Under the pieces are notes generated by a model. That model was not told the origin of the DNA. It did not search any database and saw nothing but the letters and a program-made list of their open reading frames with translations. The translations under genes were made by a program, and so were the position numbers. This document shows, one piece after another, positions 1 to 10,717 of a stretch of DNA of 64,000 nucleotides. This DNA comes from Ursus arctos (Eukaryota; Chordata; Mammalia; Carnivora; Ursidae), in contig NW_026623019.1 of assembly GCF_023065955.2 (NCBI RefSeq), positions 20,105,850-20,169,849 of the forward strand, given 5' to 3'. The first letter of the stretch is position 1; every line of letters begins with the position of its first letter.

Positions 1-1529
1 CAAAACAAGGCCTGTCTCATTCTTTTAAATGCACTGAAATTACTATTTGTATTCTTTTGCATTTTTTTTTTTACATTAGATAAATCCTTCCAGTCAGAAC
101 AGGGGAATCCTCCTATAATGCATCTGGAATAGTATCACTTCACAGAATGAATTCAACCTAAGCACAAAGCTAATTTTTATCTGAACCGGCTCCCTTGCAA
201 GCAAAGTGGGACTATAGAATGAGATAAGGAATGTTAGTTCGTTATCACTCATGTAACAAATCTCTTAATAATACGGAATGGCACGTTAGTTATTTCTAGT
301 GCCAATATTAGGACAGTAATGAGAAAAGAAAAGCATTATATATTCATTCTCCTGACAGGTATTACAATAAAACTGGGGACAGACCAAAAAAAAAAAAAAA
401 TATTAATCAATTACACTTGGCCAAAAGGGAAATAGAAATGGTAAGAACAGGTCTGGAAATGGGAACAAAAAAATCCACTGTGCTGGGACAAGTTCAATTC
501 CAGTCCACTTGTGAAGACTCTTACTAGGCTCTTATCGGAATCTACTTACATTCCTGCTCCTTGCTCTCAGAGCCTTCTATTGATTGCCACCGCATTGAAA
601 AGTACCGCTACTAGCTATCCTGCTGGTTAGCCAGGCCTGCGACACGACCACAGGGCACAGGTTCCCTCTACATCCTGGACCAACAGTCCCAGAACCGAAG
701 GGCTCCTAAGTGTGGGACAAAAGCCCGGGGGCAGGGAGCGTACTAATCATCGCAGGAACTTCATTACATGATGTTCCTAATTAATGGGAGAAATTATCTT
801 GGTGAATTTGACCCCCTTTAATAGAGACTAGATTTTATTCTTCACTGTGATGGTGCAGTTATCAAAGGACACAAAATCCGAGCTATAGGCTTATGTTTAT
901 TTTTATGCTTAAAAAATTGAGCTCGTGGCTTATTTGTGCTGGTTTTACAATTTCTGAGAGTATGACATTACCAGAACCAAAGGAAAGTCTTGAAATTGTT
1001 GTTTTGAGTTTTTACAACATTTAATGTATGTTCTTCTATTTTTATTATAATTTGGGGGTTTTGTCCTTTTTAATGGCCTTTGTAAAATAGGGGTGGGAGA
1101 AGAATAACATGCTAATCAAAAAGTAATTCTGTGAATATAGCCCAGGACTCTAAGAACTGTTCAAAATTAAACTTCTTATGAAAAAAAAAAAAAAAGAATG
1201 ACATCACCAAAGGGAAGGAAGGAAGGAAGGAAGAGAGAAAAGAACCAGAATAAAGAAAGATCTATGGCACAGTTCAGCTTGAAAAAGCAAGGTCTTTATT
1301 TTGGTCAGAACAGACACAAAAAGGGAATGGAGGGATTTCAGTCAACACGTGCGTTTGTCTGGGTTCCATCTTTTATTGTGATTGTCCACTAAGAACAAGA
1401 GTTGCTTTTGTGATACCAACTTCCAATTTCCCAGTGCAATACCGGGTGGTATTTCCTTCTCTTTCGAGGCAGACAGAGCTAGGATGAGAAGACACTGACA
1501 TGGAAGACCACAGAAACTGGAGGTTATTA
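1..1529. other. Unassigned AT-rich unique DNA
   Basis: No repeat family or exon is recognised here. Small landmarks are A-runs at 386-400 and about 1180-1195, and a short GGAA-rich run at 1211-1231. The short open frames have no recognisable protein and no codon signal. I see nothing else. Confidence 0.6.
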
Positions 1530-1679
1530 AAGTGAGGTCCCCAGACTAACGGCATCAGCATCTGCAGGGAACTTGTCAGAAATGCTACTGAATCAGAGAC
1601 TCCAGGGTAGATCCCAGCAGTCAGGTTTAGTGAGCCCCGGAGGTGATTTTGGTGCCTGCCTAAGTTTGGGAACCACTGA
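1530..1679. mobile_element. MER20: MER20-type hAT-Charlie DNA transposon fragment
   Basis: The stretch carries the MER20 landmarks in order: 'gtccccagacta', 'gcatcagcatctgcaggga', 'gaaatgctactgaatcagag', a 'cccagcag' block, 'ggtgattttggtgcctgc', and the terminal 'gggaaccactg' at 1669-1678. Terminal CCACTG is the hAT inverted-repeat end. It is a non-autonomous, ancient (eutherian-wide) element, internally shortened from the usual length of about 220 bp. MER5A is a related alternative but fits the 'gcatcagcatc' block less well. Confidence 0.8.
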
Positions 1680-2613
1680 TCTCAACCACTTGAAGACATT
1701 CAGGACAAGGATCAGGAAAAGAGGTAAAATCCTCATCGCTGTGTCAGCTGTACTTTTGAGTTCTTGGCTAAATACAGAATGTGACAACGTAAAAAAGGTT
1801 TCACCATGAGTACTGAGTTTTGTCATTCATAAGAGAAATCTGAGCTTATCAAAGAAAACAAATATTTTAAGTTTGATAATTCAGTAATTGTGATTCACAG
1901 TTTGATATAAAAATACATAGTATTGGTAAATGGATGTTGCATGTAAAAAATACATTTAGGAGGTTAATTTTTTTAAATGCCTATGAATTGGGATTCTTTT
2001 ACATTGAAGCAAGATATATAAAACTACATAACCGAGTTGGAATTAGTTTAAAAATATCTACCTGGGCTCATACCTATGAGGTCGTGTGACATGCCATTAA
2101 AATAGCACGGGCCACTTCTGTAGTCACCTTGTATATAATTGTCAAGGGGTGAATCAGTCAGGCATCACATCTTTGCACTTTATTCCATAAGGAGTCACTG
2201 CTTTCGGGGATAACTGGAACCATACTGTGGGGCCAAATAAAAGTAATATGGACTTAGAGTTTGTGTGGTCAGAGTAAGGATGCTTTCATACGTAACCATC
2301 AAAGAATTCACCTCAAAGTCCACTTCAAAGCCTAGTCATAGTATGTCTTCAAATGCTTAAATAATAGATGATGTTATTGCCCGCTGGAACACAGTAAGTT
2401 AAGAGCCATAAGTCTGGGATCTGTACAAAAAAAGGGCACAGATAGCATTAAGTGTGTTCATGAGTGTAAACTATTTACGGGAAAATGTTACATATTTATT
2501 AATGTAAAGTATTTCTTTTTCAAACTGGGTGGAGTCCAAACCAGAGTTCCAATCAACACCTGAGTTATCCAGCACAAAACAGACAGCGGTCTAGAGAAGG
2601 CAGATTAGAATAA
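1680..2613. other. Unassigned AT-rich unique DNA
   Basis: No recognisable repeat, exon or RNA gene. Short A/T-runs only. Confidence 0.55.
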
Positions 2614-2984
2614 CTGCCTCAGTCCATTCAGGCTACTACAACATAATACCATGCACGGTGGTCAACAAACAACAGACAATTATTTCTCACAGTTCTAGAA
2701 GCTGGGAAGCGCACGGTCAAGGCACTGGCACATGCAGTGTCTGGTGAGAGCCTGCTTCTTCAGAGATGGTGTGTTCTCCTGGGGTCCTCGCATGGTAGAG
2801 GGAGCAAGAGAGCTTCCATCGGACTCTTTTGTAAGGACACTAATTCCACTCATGAGGGCTCTGCCTTCGTAGCCTAATCACCTCCCAAAGGCCACGTCTC
2901 TCAATACCATCATCTTCAAGGTTAGGATTTCATCATATAAATGTTGGCAGGTGTCAGGGGGACACAGACATTCAGACCATAGCA
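2614..2984 (-). mobile_element. MLT1: Solo LTR of MaLR type (MLT1A/B-like), antisense
   Basis: Read on the minus strand this is an ERVL-MaLR long terminal repeat: it starts TGCTATGG and passes through the 'ccccctgacacctgccaac', 'gtgattaggctacgaaggc', 'atgagtggaattagtgtcc' and 'tgagaaataattgtctgttg' blocks. Its length of about 370 bp matches MLT1A/MLT1B. The flanking five bases are ataac (2609-2613) and attac (2985-2989), a plausible decayed 5-bp target duplication. It is a non-coding relic; no internal retroviral sequence adjoins it. Confidence 0.85.
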
Positions 2985-3709
2985 ATTACGCTTTAGGAAA
3001 TCTATTGTTGGTGTTATTTTCGGGTGGGACAGTGTTAAAGAATTGATAGGAATGGCAGTATATTGCATTAAAATAGAAAAGGTAGTTAGAGAATACGAAT
3101 CTTACATATATCTTGTGGTTTATTCCATAAAAAAGAAAATCATGTAGTTATGTACACCTAGGATTATTTTGTTTGTTATACTTTACCAAGAAATTGAACA
3201 CTATCGAATCAATATAATTAGACTAAACATGATATGGGCAGGAGGAACATGTTTTAGGCTGAAAGGCACTTGGTCACACAGATGTGACACAGAGGAAGAA
3301 AAAAATATTAGAACACTTGCAACCATTAGAGAGAATCAGGAACTGCAGGGGAGTTTAAAAAACGTGTACAGAACGCAAGACTGAAGCCATATGGGAAAGC
3401 ATTTGTGGATAAAAGCCTGCAAAATCAACAAGTTCTCAGTTATACTCCTCACCAGTTATATCTTCACCATAAACACATCGTCTGCCTTACAACTGCTCTC
3501 TTCATTGCATTCAGAGTCCTGTTCAATAGCAATGAGGTTTGACCCCAGGACTATAAGATAAGGTGATGCGAGACCCGGTTGAGTCATCATTTTAGATATG
3601 AGTGGACATGAATTCCTTTCTATCAGGATTTTTTCTGAGAAAGCATTCCTTAAATTGAAGGGCTAGTAATTACAGAGCTCCATCTCCACTCAAAACACTG
3701 GTCACTTAC
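2985..3709. other. Unassigned unique DNA
   Basis: I see no repeat family, exon or RNA gene between the MLT1 LTR and the next SINE. Confidence 0.55.
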
Positions 3710-3724
3710 AAATGGGCTTATCAG

Positions 3725-3916
3725 GGCCCGTGGGAGGCGCAGTTGGTTAAGCTTCTGACTCTTGGTTTTGGCTCAGGTCATGATCTCATGGTGATGAGAC
3801 TGGATCCCCATCAGCCTCCATGCTCAGCTCAGAGTCTGTTTGATACTCTCTCTCCCTCTGCCACTCCCATTTGTGTTCTCTCTCTCTCTCTAAAATAAAT
3901 AAATAAACTTAAAAAA
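3725..3916 (+). mobile_element. SINEC: Carnivore tRNA-Lys SINE (SINEC), copy 1
   Basis: Head '..gcagttggttaagcttctgactc', then 'ggctcaggtcatgatctcatgg', a CT-rich stretch, 'aaaataaataaataaac' and an A tail. The two tRNA-like RNA polymerase III boxes sit in the first 80 bases. Flanking target duplications are 15 bp: aaatgggcttatcag (3710-3724) and aaatgggtttaccag (3917-3931), with two mismatches. The mismatches and body divergence indicate an older carnivore-lineage insertion. Confidence 0.93.
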
Positions 3917-3931
3917 AAATGGGTTTACCAG

Positions 3932-4722
3932 AACTGCTTTAATTTGCATTACCCTGCTCTATTTCCGATGGATTGGGAAAATGATAGACACAGTCAGAGT
4001 GTTCTCAAACAATGTTTTTAAAAAATTTTCTAGATATGTTATGATTATTGGGGAAAAGAAAAATGTAGACTCATATCTTCTGGAAAAACTAGTAATCTAA
4101 TGAGCAGCAAGATTTGACAGTCCTAACAGGATGCCGTTCTTTGAAGTCCTGTTTGGCAAAACTTCAAAACGGGTGAGGGGCTGATAGAGGTCTAGTCTCC
4201 TTTACTGAAATCTTGGGACCAGATGTACTTGAGAATTCAGATAATTTTTCAGATATAAGAAAGTTCATAGCACATTTGCTTTATAGCATATAACTATCCA
4301 CAGATGGGTCTGAGGCCCGTGATCAGACACATTAACATTTCTGCAATGACAGATATAAAGTCACACTAAGTTGTATAAATACAGACTCTACATAGCCTCA
4401 TGTGACCTCAAGATCGGTTTTGCCTCCAAATGAGATGTCTCAAACTTCTGAAAAAAGATTCCATTTTCAGAGATTTTTGGAAACTGGAAGACAGCTAAGG
4501 AATTGTCAACCGGAAGAACAAAATTTATTGTTGTTATTTACTATTACTACTATTATCACTGTTCATACCACTACTACTACTGATTATATGGCAAACGTTT
4601 TCTAAATCCTCACCTTAGTTCCTTAGATGCATGATAAAACTACATTTTAGGAAATTAAGAGTCAGACACCAGATAAGGAACAGAGTCAGGATCCTATTCT
4701 ATGAATGTCCAACTCCAAAATA
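3932..4722. repeat. Unassigned DNA with an imperfect ATT/CTA trinucleotide patch
   Basis: Mostly unassigned. Between about 4526 and 4586 the sequence is a degenerate run of tta, cta and act triplets, read as low-complexity sequence. No exon is supported. Confidence 0.45.
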
Positions 4723-4786
4723 CATCTATCTATCTATCTATCTATCATCTATCTATCTATCTATCTATCACTTTCCACTATCTATC
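4723..4786. repeat. (TCTA)n tetranucleotide microsatellite
   Basis: About a dozen atct/tcta units run from 4723 to 4770, interrupted once by 'atcatc' near 4746, with two more units after a short break at 4779-4786. This class is typically length-polymorphic in carnivores. The frames reading ISIYLS are produced by it and are not protein. Confidence 0.95.
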
Positions 4787-4796
4787 TTCCCCTCTT

Positions 4797-5290
4797 TACT
4801 GAACACATATTTTTTGAATGCTTACTATGTGTCAGCATTTTTCTCGACACTGGAGAGACAATAGGGAAAAAAACCAAATGTTCTAGTCTCACAGAAGCTA
4901 TATTCTAATGGGGGTGGCAAAATTAGACAAATAAAAACAGATAAAAAAGTAGATTTTAAATAGACAAAAATAGATTTTAAATAGACAAAAGAATAGATTT
5001 TTAAAAACTACAAAGTAGTGCTAAAAACAATATAGAATAAGGAAATAATTATTAATGGTGTAGAGACAGAGACATATTTGCTATGGGGTCATGCATAAAG
5101 GCCTCCCTAACTCCTGTGAACTGAGACACAAATGAGCAAGGGAAGTGTGGTAACTGGCGGGGAGCATCCCAGGCAGAGGAAGGAGGAAATGCAAATGGCC
5201 TGAGGGTAGGGCAGGCAGCTAAACACCAGCATGGTCCTATGATGCCAGTGTGCCCCTGCGTGTTGCCAGTATCCCCCATGTAATATTTGA
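4797..5290 (-). mobile_element. L2: LINE L2, 3' part, antisense (first block)
   Basis: The block opens with the reverse complement of the L2 3' end ('tgaatgcttactatgtgtcag', 'gacactggagagacaatag', 'tctcacagaagctatattctaatggggg') and proceeds 5'-ward through 'aggcctccctaactcctgtg', 'catcccaggcagagg' and 'gcaaatggcctgaggg'. It is a roughly 100-My-old relic with no reading frame. It continues at 5405-5490, 5803-5879 and 7377-7455, so it is one copy broken by later insertions. A local tandem of about 21 bp ('atagattttaaatagacaaaa') at 4945-5008 lies inside it. Confidence 0.8.
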
Positions 5291-5402
5291 AATATATTTA
5301 TACTGAAAAGTTATTTGCTATTTATCTGAAATGCAAATTTAAGTGGATGTCCTGTATTTTTAATTTCTCAATCTGGCAACCTCACTGAAGTGAAGATGTG
5401 TT
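5291..5402. mobile_element. Unnamed old repeat inserted in the L2
   Basis: The stretch with 'tttatctgaaatgcaaattt', 'tcctgtatttttaattt' and 'atctggcaacc' interrupts the L2 order and resembles a dispersed mammalian repeat whose family I cannot name with confidence. It may be a DNA-transposon or retroviral fragment. Confidence 0.4.
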
Positions 5403-5404
5403 TC

Positions 5405-5490
5405 ACTTATTTTAGGGATTGCAAAGAGGCCAAGCAAGGAGGCCAAACAACTAGAACAGAGTGACCTGGAAGAGAGAAGTTGAGAAAGAT
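5405..5490 (-). mobile_element. L2: LINE L2, antisense (second block)
   Basis: 'gcaaagaggccaagcaagg' followed by 'agaacagagtgacctggaag' and 'gagaagttgagaaagatacc' matches the L2 antisense stretch that normally follows the block ending near 5290. It supports a single interrupted L2. Confidence 0.6.
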
Positions 5491-5498
5491 ACCATCTG

Positions 5499-5802
5499 GC
5501 ATGGAAGTCACAAGCCACATGTGGCCAGTGAGCACTCGAAACATGGTTGGTCAACACTGAGATGCACTGTGGGTCTAAAATGCTCCTGAATGCCGAAGAC
5601 TTGGTATGAAATTAAAGGGGAAACACCTCAGTAATAATTTTTCACATTGATTAAATATTGAATTGATAATATGTGGGGTATACTGGGTTAAAGTACTTTG
5701 TTGAAATTAATTTCACTTACTTCTTTTTATCATTTAATGTTTCTACTACAAACTTCCAAATGACATATGTGGCTAATAGTGTATCACTATCAGAGAGCGC
5801 TA
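5499..5802. mobile_element. MER33: MER33-type hAT-Charlie DNA transposon
   Basis: Diagnostic order: 'agccacatgtggccagtgag', 'gagatgcactgtgggt', 'gaagacttggtatgaaa', 'cagtaataatttttcacatt', 'attggttaaag'-like, 'aaattaatttcac', 'gacatatgtggctaatagtg', ending near 'gagcgct'. The length of about 305 bp is near full length for this non-autonomous family. The family number is recalled; the hAT assignment is firm. It lies in the L2 and separates two of its blocks. A second copy lies at 32083-32400 in the same orientation. Confidence 0.75.
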
Positions 5803-5879
5803 ATGAGAAAGGGAATGGCTTGGGAGGAAGGAGACCTTAAAGACCATGGTAAGGACTTTGGATTTTACTTGAGTGGGAT
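5803..5879 (-). mobile_element. L2: LINE L2, antisense (third block)
   Basis: 'gaccatggtaaggactttgg' and 'attttacttgagtgggatgg' are a highly characteristic L2 antisense segment. Its direct continuation, 'aaatgtgacatgatcggac', is found only after the young L1, at 7377. Confidence 0.8.
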
Positions 5880-5899
5880 GGAGAGGCATTGGTAGTTTT
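5880..5899. repeat. Left target-site duplication of the young L1
   Basis: The 20-bp sequence beginning ggagaggcattgg is repeated without mismatch at 7357-7376. It is the host L2 sequence duplicated when the L1 inserted. A perfect long duplication indicates recent insertion. Confidence 0.95.
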
Positions 5900-7356
5900 T
5901 TTTTTTTTTTTTTTTTATTAATAATGATTTTTTATTATATTATGTTAGTCACCATACAGTACATCCCCGGTTTTCGATGTAAGGCTCGATGATTCATTAG
6001 TTGTGTATAACACCCAGTGCACCATGCAATATGTGCCCTCCTTACTACCCATCACCGGTCTATCCCATTCCCCCACCCCCCTCCCCTCTGTAGCCCTCAG
6101 TTTGTTTCTCATAGTCCATAGTCTCTCATGTTTCATTCCCCCTTCTGATTACCCCCCCTTTCTTTATCCCTTTCTTCCCCTACTGATCATTCTAGTTCTT
6201 ATGTTCCATAGATGAGAGAAATCATATGATAGTTGTCTTTCTCTGCTTGACTTATTTCACTAAGCATTATCTCCTCCAGTGCCGTCCATGTTGTAGCAAA
6301 TGTTGAGAACTCATTCTTTCTGATTGCTGAGTAATATTCCATTGTATATATGGACCACAACTTCTTAATCCAGTCATCTGTTGAAGGGCATCTCGGCTCC
6401 TTCCACGATTTAGCTATTGTGGACATTGCTGCTATGAACATTGGGGTGCATATGGCCCTTCTCTTCACTACGTCTGTATCTTTGGGGTAAACACCCAGTA
6501 GTGCAATGGCTGGATCATAGGGTAGCTCAATTTTTAACTTTTTAAGGGACCTCCACACGGTTTTCCAGAGTGGCTGTACCAACTTGCATTCCCACCAACA
6601 ATGTAGGAGGGATCCCCTTTCTCCACATCCTCTCCAACAATTGTTGTTTCTTGCCTTGTCTATTTTTGCCATTCTAACTGGCGTAAGGTGGTATCTCAGT
6701 GTGGTTTTGATTTGAATTTCCTTGATGGCTAATGATTTTGAACATTTTTTCATGTGTCTGTTAGCCATTTGTATGTCTTCATTGGAAAAGTGTCTGTTCA
6801 TATCTTCTGCCCATTTTTTGATTTGTTTATTTGTTTCTCGTGTATTGAGTTTGAGAAGTTCTTTGTAGATCTTGGATACCAGTCCTTTATCTGTAGTGTC
6901 ATTTGCAAATATATTCTCCCATTCCGTGGGCTGTCTCTTAGTTTTTCTGACTGTTTCCTTGGATGTGCAGAAACTTTTAATCTTGATGAAGTCCCATAAA
7001 TTCATTTTATCTTTTGTTTCTTTTGCCTTTGGGGATGTGTCATGAAAAAGGTTGCTTAGGCTGATGTCGTAGAGGTTGCTGCCTATGTTCTCCTCTAGAA
7101 TTTTGATGGATTCCTGTCTCACATCGAGGTCTTTCATCCATTTGGAGTTTATTTTTGTGTATGGTGTGAGATAGTGGTCAAGTTTCATTCTTTTGCACGT
7201 AGCTGTCCAATTTTCCCAGCACCATTTATTGAAGAGACTGTCTTTTTCCCACCGGATGTTTTTTCCTGCTTTATCAAATATTAGTTGCCCAAAGAGCTGA
7301 GGGTCCATTTCTGGGCTCTCTATTCTGTTCCATTGGTCTATGTGTCTGTTTTTGAA
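5900..7356 (-). mobile_element. L1: Young 5'-truncated L1 (about 1.46 kb)
   Basis: The element reads on the minus strand: truncation point at 7356, the C-terminal third of ORF2, a 3' UTR of about 280 bp (6198 to 5919) and an A tail, seen as a T-run at about 5896-5918. It has perfect 20-bp target duplications and inserted into an old L2. The 3' UTR holds C-rich blocks at 6065-6090 and 6151-6182, meaning G-runs on the sense strand, as is usual for L1 3' UTRs. The uninterrupted reading frame and perfect duplications place this as the youngest large insertion in the window. It lacks a 5' UTR, ORF1, the endonuclease and the reverse transcriptase core, so it cannot move by itself. Confidence 0.96.
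6199..7356 (-). pseudogene. L1 ORF2: L1 ORF2 protein, C-terminal 385 codons, frame intact
   Basis: The frame is open from the truncation point (7356) to a TAA at 6199-6201. The first Met is at 7308, giving 369 residues, but this is an internal Met of ORF2 and not a true start. The fragment covers the region after the reverse transcriptase core, through the C-terminal segment. The Cys-rich motif CX3CX7HX4C is intact (C-WRG-C, then H, then C; around residues 224-241 of the 369) and is followed by the usual 'KLVQPLW' block. In full-length L1 this region aids RNA binding and retrotransposition. No stops or frameshifts interrupt it, which is unusual beside the shredded L1 copies elsewhere here. 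No promoter is present, so expression is not expected. Confidence 0.95.
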
Positions 7357-7376
7357 GGAGAGGCATTGGTAGTTTT
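7357..7376. repeat. Right target-site duplication of the young L1
   Basis: Exact copy of 5880-5899, marking the 5' (truncated) end of the minus-strand L1. Confidence 0.95.
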
Positions 7377-7455
7377 AAGAAGAAATGTGACATGATCGGA
7401 CATATTTTAAAAGAATTACTGGGATTGCTGTCTATAGTCCCCTCCAACAAACCCC
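7377..7455 (-). mobile_element. L2: LINE L2, antisense (fourth block)
   Basis: 'aagaaatgtgacatgatcgg', 'catattttaaaagaattact' and 'gggattgctgtc' continue the L2 order exactly where 5879 stopped. They confirm that the L1 split one L2 copy. Confidence 0.75.
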
Positions 7456-7639
7456 CAGTTAAGGTATCTCATACACAAATGCTTCTTCCAGGCAATACGT
7501 ACTGTCACCATCTGCACAAATTACAGTTTACTCTCACCTTGTCTCCCAGGCTCGAGGCTAAGTCATCACACTGACTGCAATTTACCGGCCCAACTGACTT
7601 GTGGCCTGTTGTTCTAAATCCTGCTTTTCAGAGTCACTG

Positions 7640-8100
7640 ACTCAAAAATACCCTTGGAGAACCTACCATGTGCCAGGCATTATTCTAGATACAGCAGAAA
7701 AAGAAAAAGGAAAAGCAATGAAAATGATATCTCATGGGGTTTATATTTTAATGGAGACAGTCTATAAACAAGCAAAACAAAAATGAAAGAAAAAATGAAG
7801 AAATACATATAGTATACTAGATTTAAAGCAGTATGGTAAAAATTAAAACAATGGTTAGAGAGTGCCAGAGTGGGTTATTTTCATTTTATATAGAGTAATG
7901 AGTTTTAACTCCTCACATGAAGGAGGGGAGTGAGGAACCCATGTGGATATTGGGGGGAAAGAGAGTTCCAGGCATTTCAGAAAGCAACTAACTCAGAGGC
8001 TCTGAGACTGGAGTGTGCTTGGTATGTTGGAAGAACAGCAGGGAGGACAGGCTGTTTAGGTGGAGTGAGCAGGTGGGGTAGTAGGAAACAAAGTATGCTG
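7640..8100 (-). mobile_element. L2: Second LINE L2 3' fragment, antisense
   Basis: It begins again at the L2 3' end ('acctaccatgtgccaggca', 'attctagatacagcag', 'tatattttaatggagacagt') and runs through 'gtggatattggggggaaag', 'agttccaggcatttcag', 'gaggctctgagactggagtg' and 'gttggaagaacagcaggg'. Because the 3' end recurs, this is a separate insertion from the copy at 4797-7455. It is ancient and non-coding. Confidence 0.8.
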
Positions 8101-8310
8101 TGACAAAACTACGTATTTTAAAGCTCCTTCTTGAATGGCAAAGCCTATTTAAGAGGGTTTAGTACAACTGAATCAGGATCGACCTTTTAAGACACGTATG
8201 TCCCAAATGAATGTGGCCCTCATGACGGAGCTTTGCAGCTCCAGAATGCACCTGTGATGTACCACAACGGGGACATTGGATGGCCCTATCATTACTGTCC
8301 ATATCAGAAC

Positions 8311-8550
8311 TTTGGCATTTTTTTTATTTTTTTTATTTTATTTTTTTTAAGATTTAGGTATTTATTTGAGAGAGAGAGAAAGCACATGCACACACGTACA
8401 AGTGGGTAAAAGAACAGAAGGAGAGGGAGAGAGAATCTCAAGCAGACTCCCTGCTGAGCCGGACAGGAGGCTGGATCTTACGACCCCGAAATCATAACCT
8501 GAGCCGACATCAGAGTCTGGCGCTCAACTTACTGAGACACCCAGGTGCCC
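8311..8550 (-). mobile_element. SINEC: Carnivore SINE (SINEC), antisense, copy 2
   Basis: A T-rich tail on the left, 'aagatttaggtatttatttg', a GA-rich run, 'ctccctgctgagccgg', 'ataacctgagccgacatcag' and the head complement 'ctgagacacccaggtgccc'. Target duplications are ccatatcagaac at 8299-8310 and 8551-8562 (12 bp, perfect). Confidence 0.95.
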
Positions 8551-8562
8551 CCATATCAGAAC

Positions 8563-10629
8563 GTTTAAATGAGTGTACTTTGAGCTTGCCTTGCTCTCTG
8601 GGGAGATGGGCAAGAAGCAAGCAGTGCTAGGATCAGAGAAAGTTTCATATAAGAGACAAAATAAGCAATTGTGATTTTTGGTTCTCTGGGGAGACAAATA
8701 GGGAATTTCAAAAAATTTGTATTCACAAGACAAGACCAGGCTAATATGAAAAAAGAACCAATTAGCAAATTGAGAAATTATACATGCCATTGTCAAAATA
8801 TGAAATTTGTTACACAGGCTGATTAGAATAGGCTGTTAAATAATTTGGGCTGACAGAATGGCATGTTAAATAGGCTGGTTGAATGGTATGTTTTAGAGGC
8901 CAATAAGTGGTAACCAAAAACAGAAAAAAAGAGCAGGATAAGTGAGATCAAGAGGGCCAAGTGTCGGAGGGAAGGGGCAGGAGGGAACAGCTAGAAAATG
9001 GCCCTCATGCAAGAACAGGAGGCCAACGTGGCTGGAGTTTTGTCCTGTAGCCAAGTTTTCACAATCGAAGAGCCCGTAGGGAAGCAGAGGACCTCTGTGG
9101 GTCCCCTAGTAATCGAGGACCCTGATTGTGCATTTGTGCAACAGGAGGATGGGACAAGGAATCAGGAGACCTTATACAGAAGAACTATTTAGAAGGGACA
9201 GAAGCCTGCTTGGGGGCAGAGAGATGAAAGCAAATAAGGTCTGTGCACTTGAACTGTCACACTATACACTGACCCACTGACCCCTCAGTAATTATCCATC
9301 CGATGCCCTCGAAGTGTCACGTGGCCTGCTCTCAGGAGCTCCCAAGTCAACCCTGGAGAAGGACATACATGTTGGTGGAGAACGTTAGACGCCACCAATG
9401 CGGAATCACGCAGACAACTGAAATCAGCATTTCACAGATGTGTTCTGGGGACATTGTCCCTTTATATGTTTTGTGATAAAATGATCCAATGACCCAATAT
9501 GTTAGGAAAACACCACAAACTACATCCCTTAGAAATTCCTGATTCCCAGTGGCACGTTAAATGCTTTGAAATGCCCCAGAGTAAGAAACCTGCAGAACCT
9601 TGTTTAATCCACCATTTCTCGAATTTATTTGGAAAGGAAACCCTTATATTCACACAACACGTGTTCATACGTATTTGAATTATGGCTCCGTAGAGTCTGC
9701 TCTGAGAACAGCCTTTGGGTGGGCTTGCTGAGCAGACTGACCTGGGCACAGCTAAGGGAGAAACACCTGTGTACTTTCCAGGCACCGCTTTTCATAAAGT
9801 GTTGGCCCTAAAATAAACTTGAACGAGATCTCCTCTGAACAGAGCCTAAGATGGTGACCCTAACCCAGCCCCATCTATTCCCTTCACTCACTTCTTAACC
9901 GTCTTTGCCCTGAGGGAGAGGAGAGTGACTGGCGATGTCTCCATCTCTCTCTCTCTCTCTATTTCTCTCTCTTTCTTTCTCTCTCTCAATCCACCCTTGA
10001 AAATATTTTATCTGTTTTTCTCCTCTCACTGCCTAATTCTCCTTTATGAACCATTACCAAAAATTAACAATAAAGTAAATAAAATAAAATAGGCCCTGAC
10101 ATCATCGGGGACTACCCCCAAAGGAAAAGTGTGAAATAAGTTCTGTGAAATAAGTTCTGAGGTCACTGGCTTCACAAAACAAAGAGGTCTCACAGAGGAG
10201 CTTGAAGCACTGGTCCCACTAGAACAGAGAAGGGACTGGGGATTCGGGAAACCCAGGGTGCCGCGTTCTGAGCAGAGAAACAGGCCACGAGTATCCAAAT
10301 CTTTTGCTCTTCCCCTGTTAGCAATGATGGTCCCCATGGCTTGAAGTAACAAGTTCTGTATCTAACACGCACACACGTGTTTTCCATAAACATATTCATA
10401 TCTGTCTATTCTGTTACACATTTCTTCTCTTAAGTGGTCCGACAACAGTAGCATTCTCAGGTTCAGACATTTACTTTAGCTAAAGAAATGTCAAAACAGA
10501 GTGGAGAAAGTTGTTTCTTTCTTCTTGAGGCTTCTGAGTCTACAGGGGGACTGCTTTTAGGATTAGAAAAACATACATGTGAAGAAAAAGAAAAGAACTG
10601 AACTCGGGCTTTTGATATGTGGGGTCCTG
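8563..10629. other. Unassigned unique DNA with one CT-rich run
   Basis: No repeat family or exon recognised over about 2 kb. A polypyrimidine (CT/CTTT) run lies at 9943-9988. Open frames are short and have no recognisable product. Confidence 0.5.
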
Positions 10630-10716
10630 CCACGACCTGGCCTGTGATAGTGACAAATTCTTTTAACCTCTGGGGTTTGGGTTTCCTATTATGTGAACAG
10701 GAAGCAATGCTCTAAA
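10630..10716 (+). mobile_element. MIR: MIR fragment
   Basis: 'gtgacaaattcttttaacctctggggtttgggtttcc' followed by a degraded 'tattatgtgaacaggaag' follows the MIR core order (ttacttaacctctctg...tcagtttcctcatctgtaaa). Short and diverged. Confidence 0.5.
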
Positions 10717-10717
10717 C

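Noticed and set aside
4631..4908. Two overlapping frames with repeated ISIYLS
   Set aside because: Produced by the (TCTA)n microsatellite.
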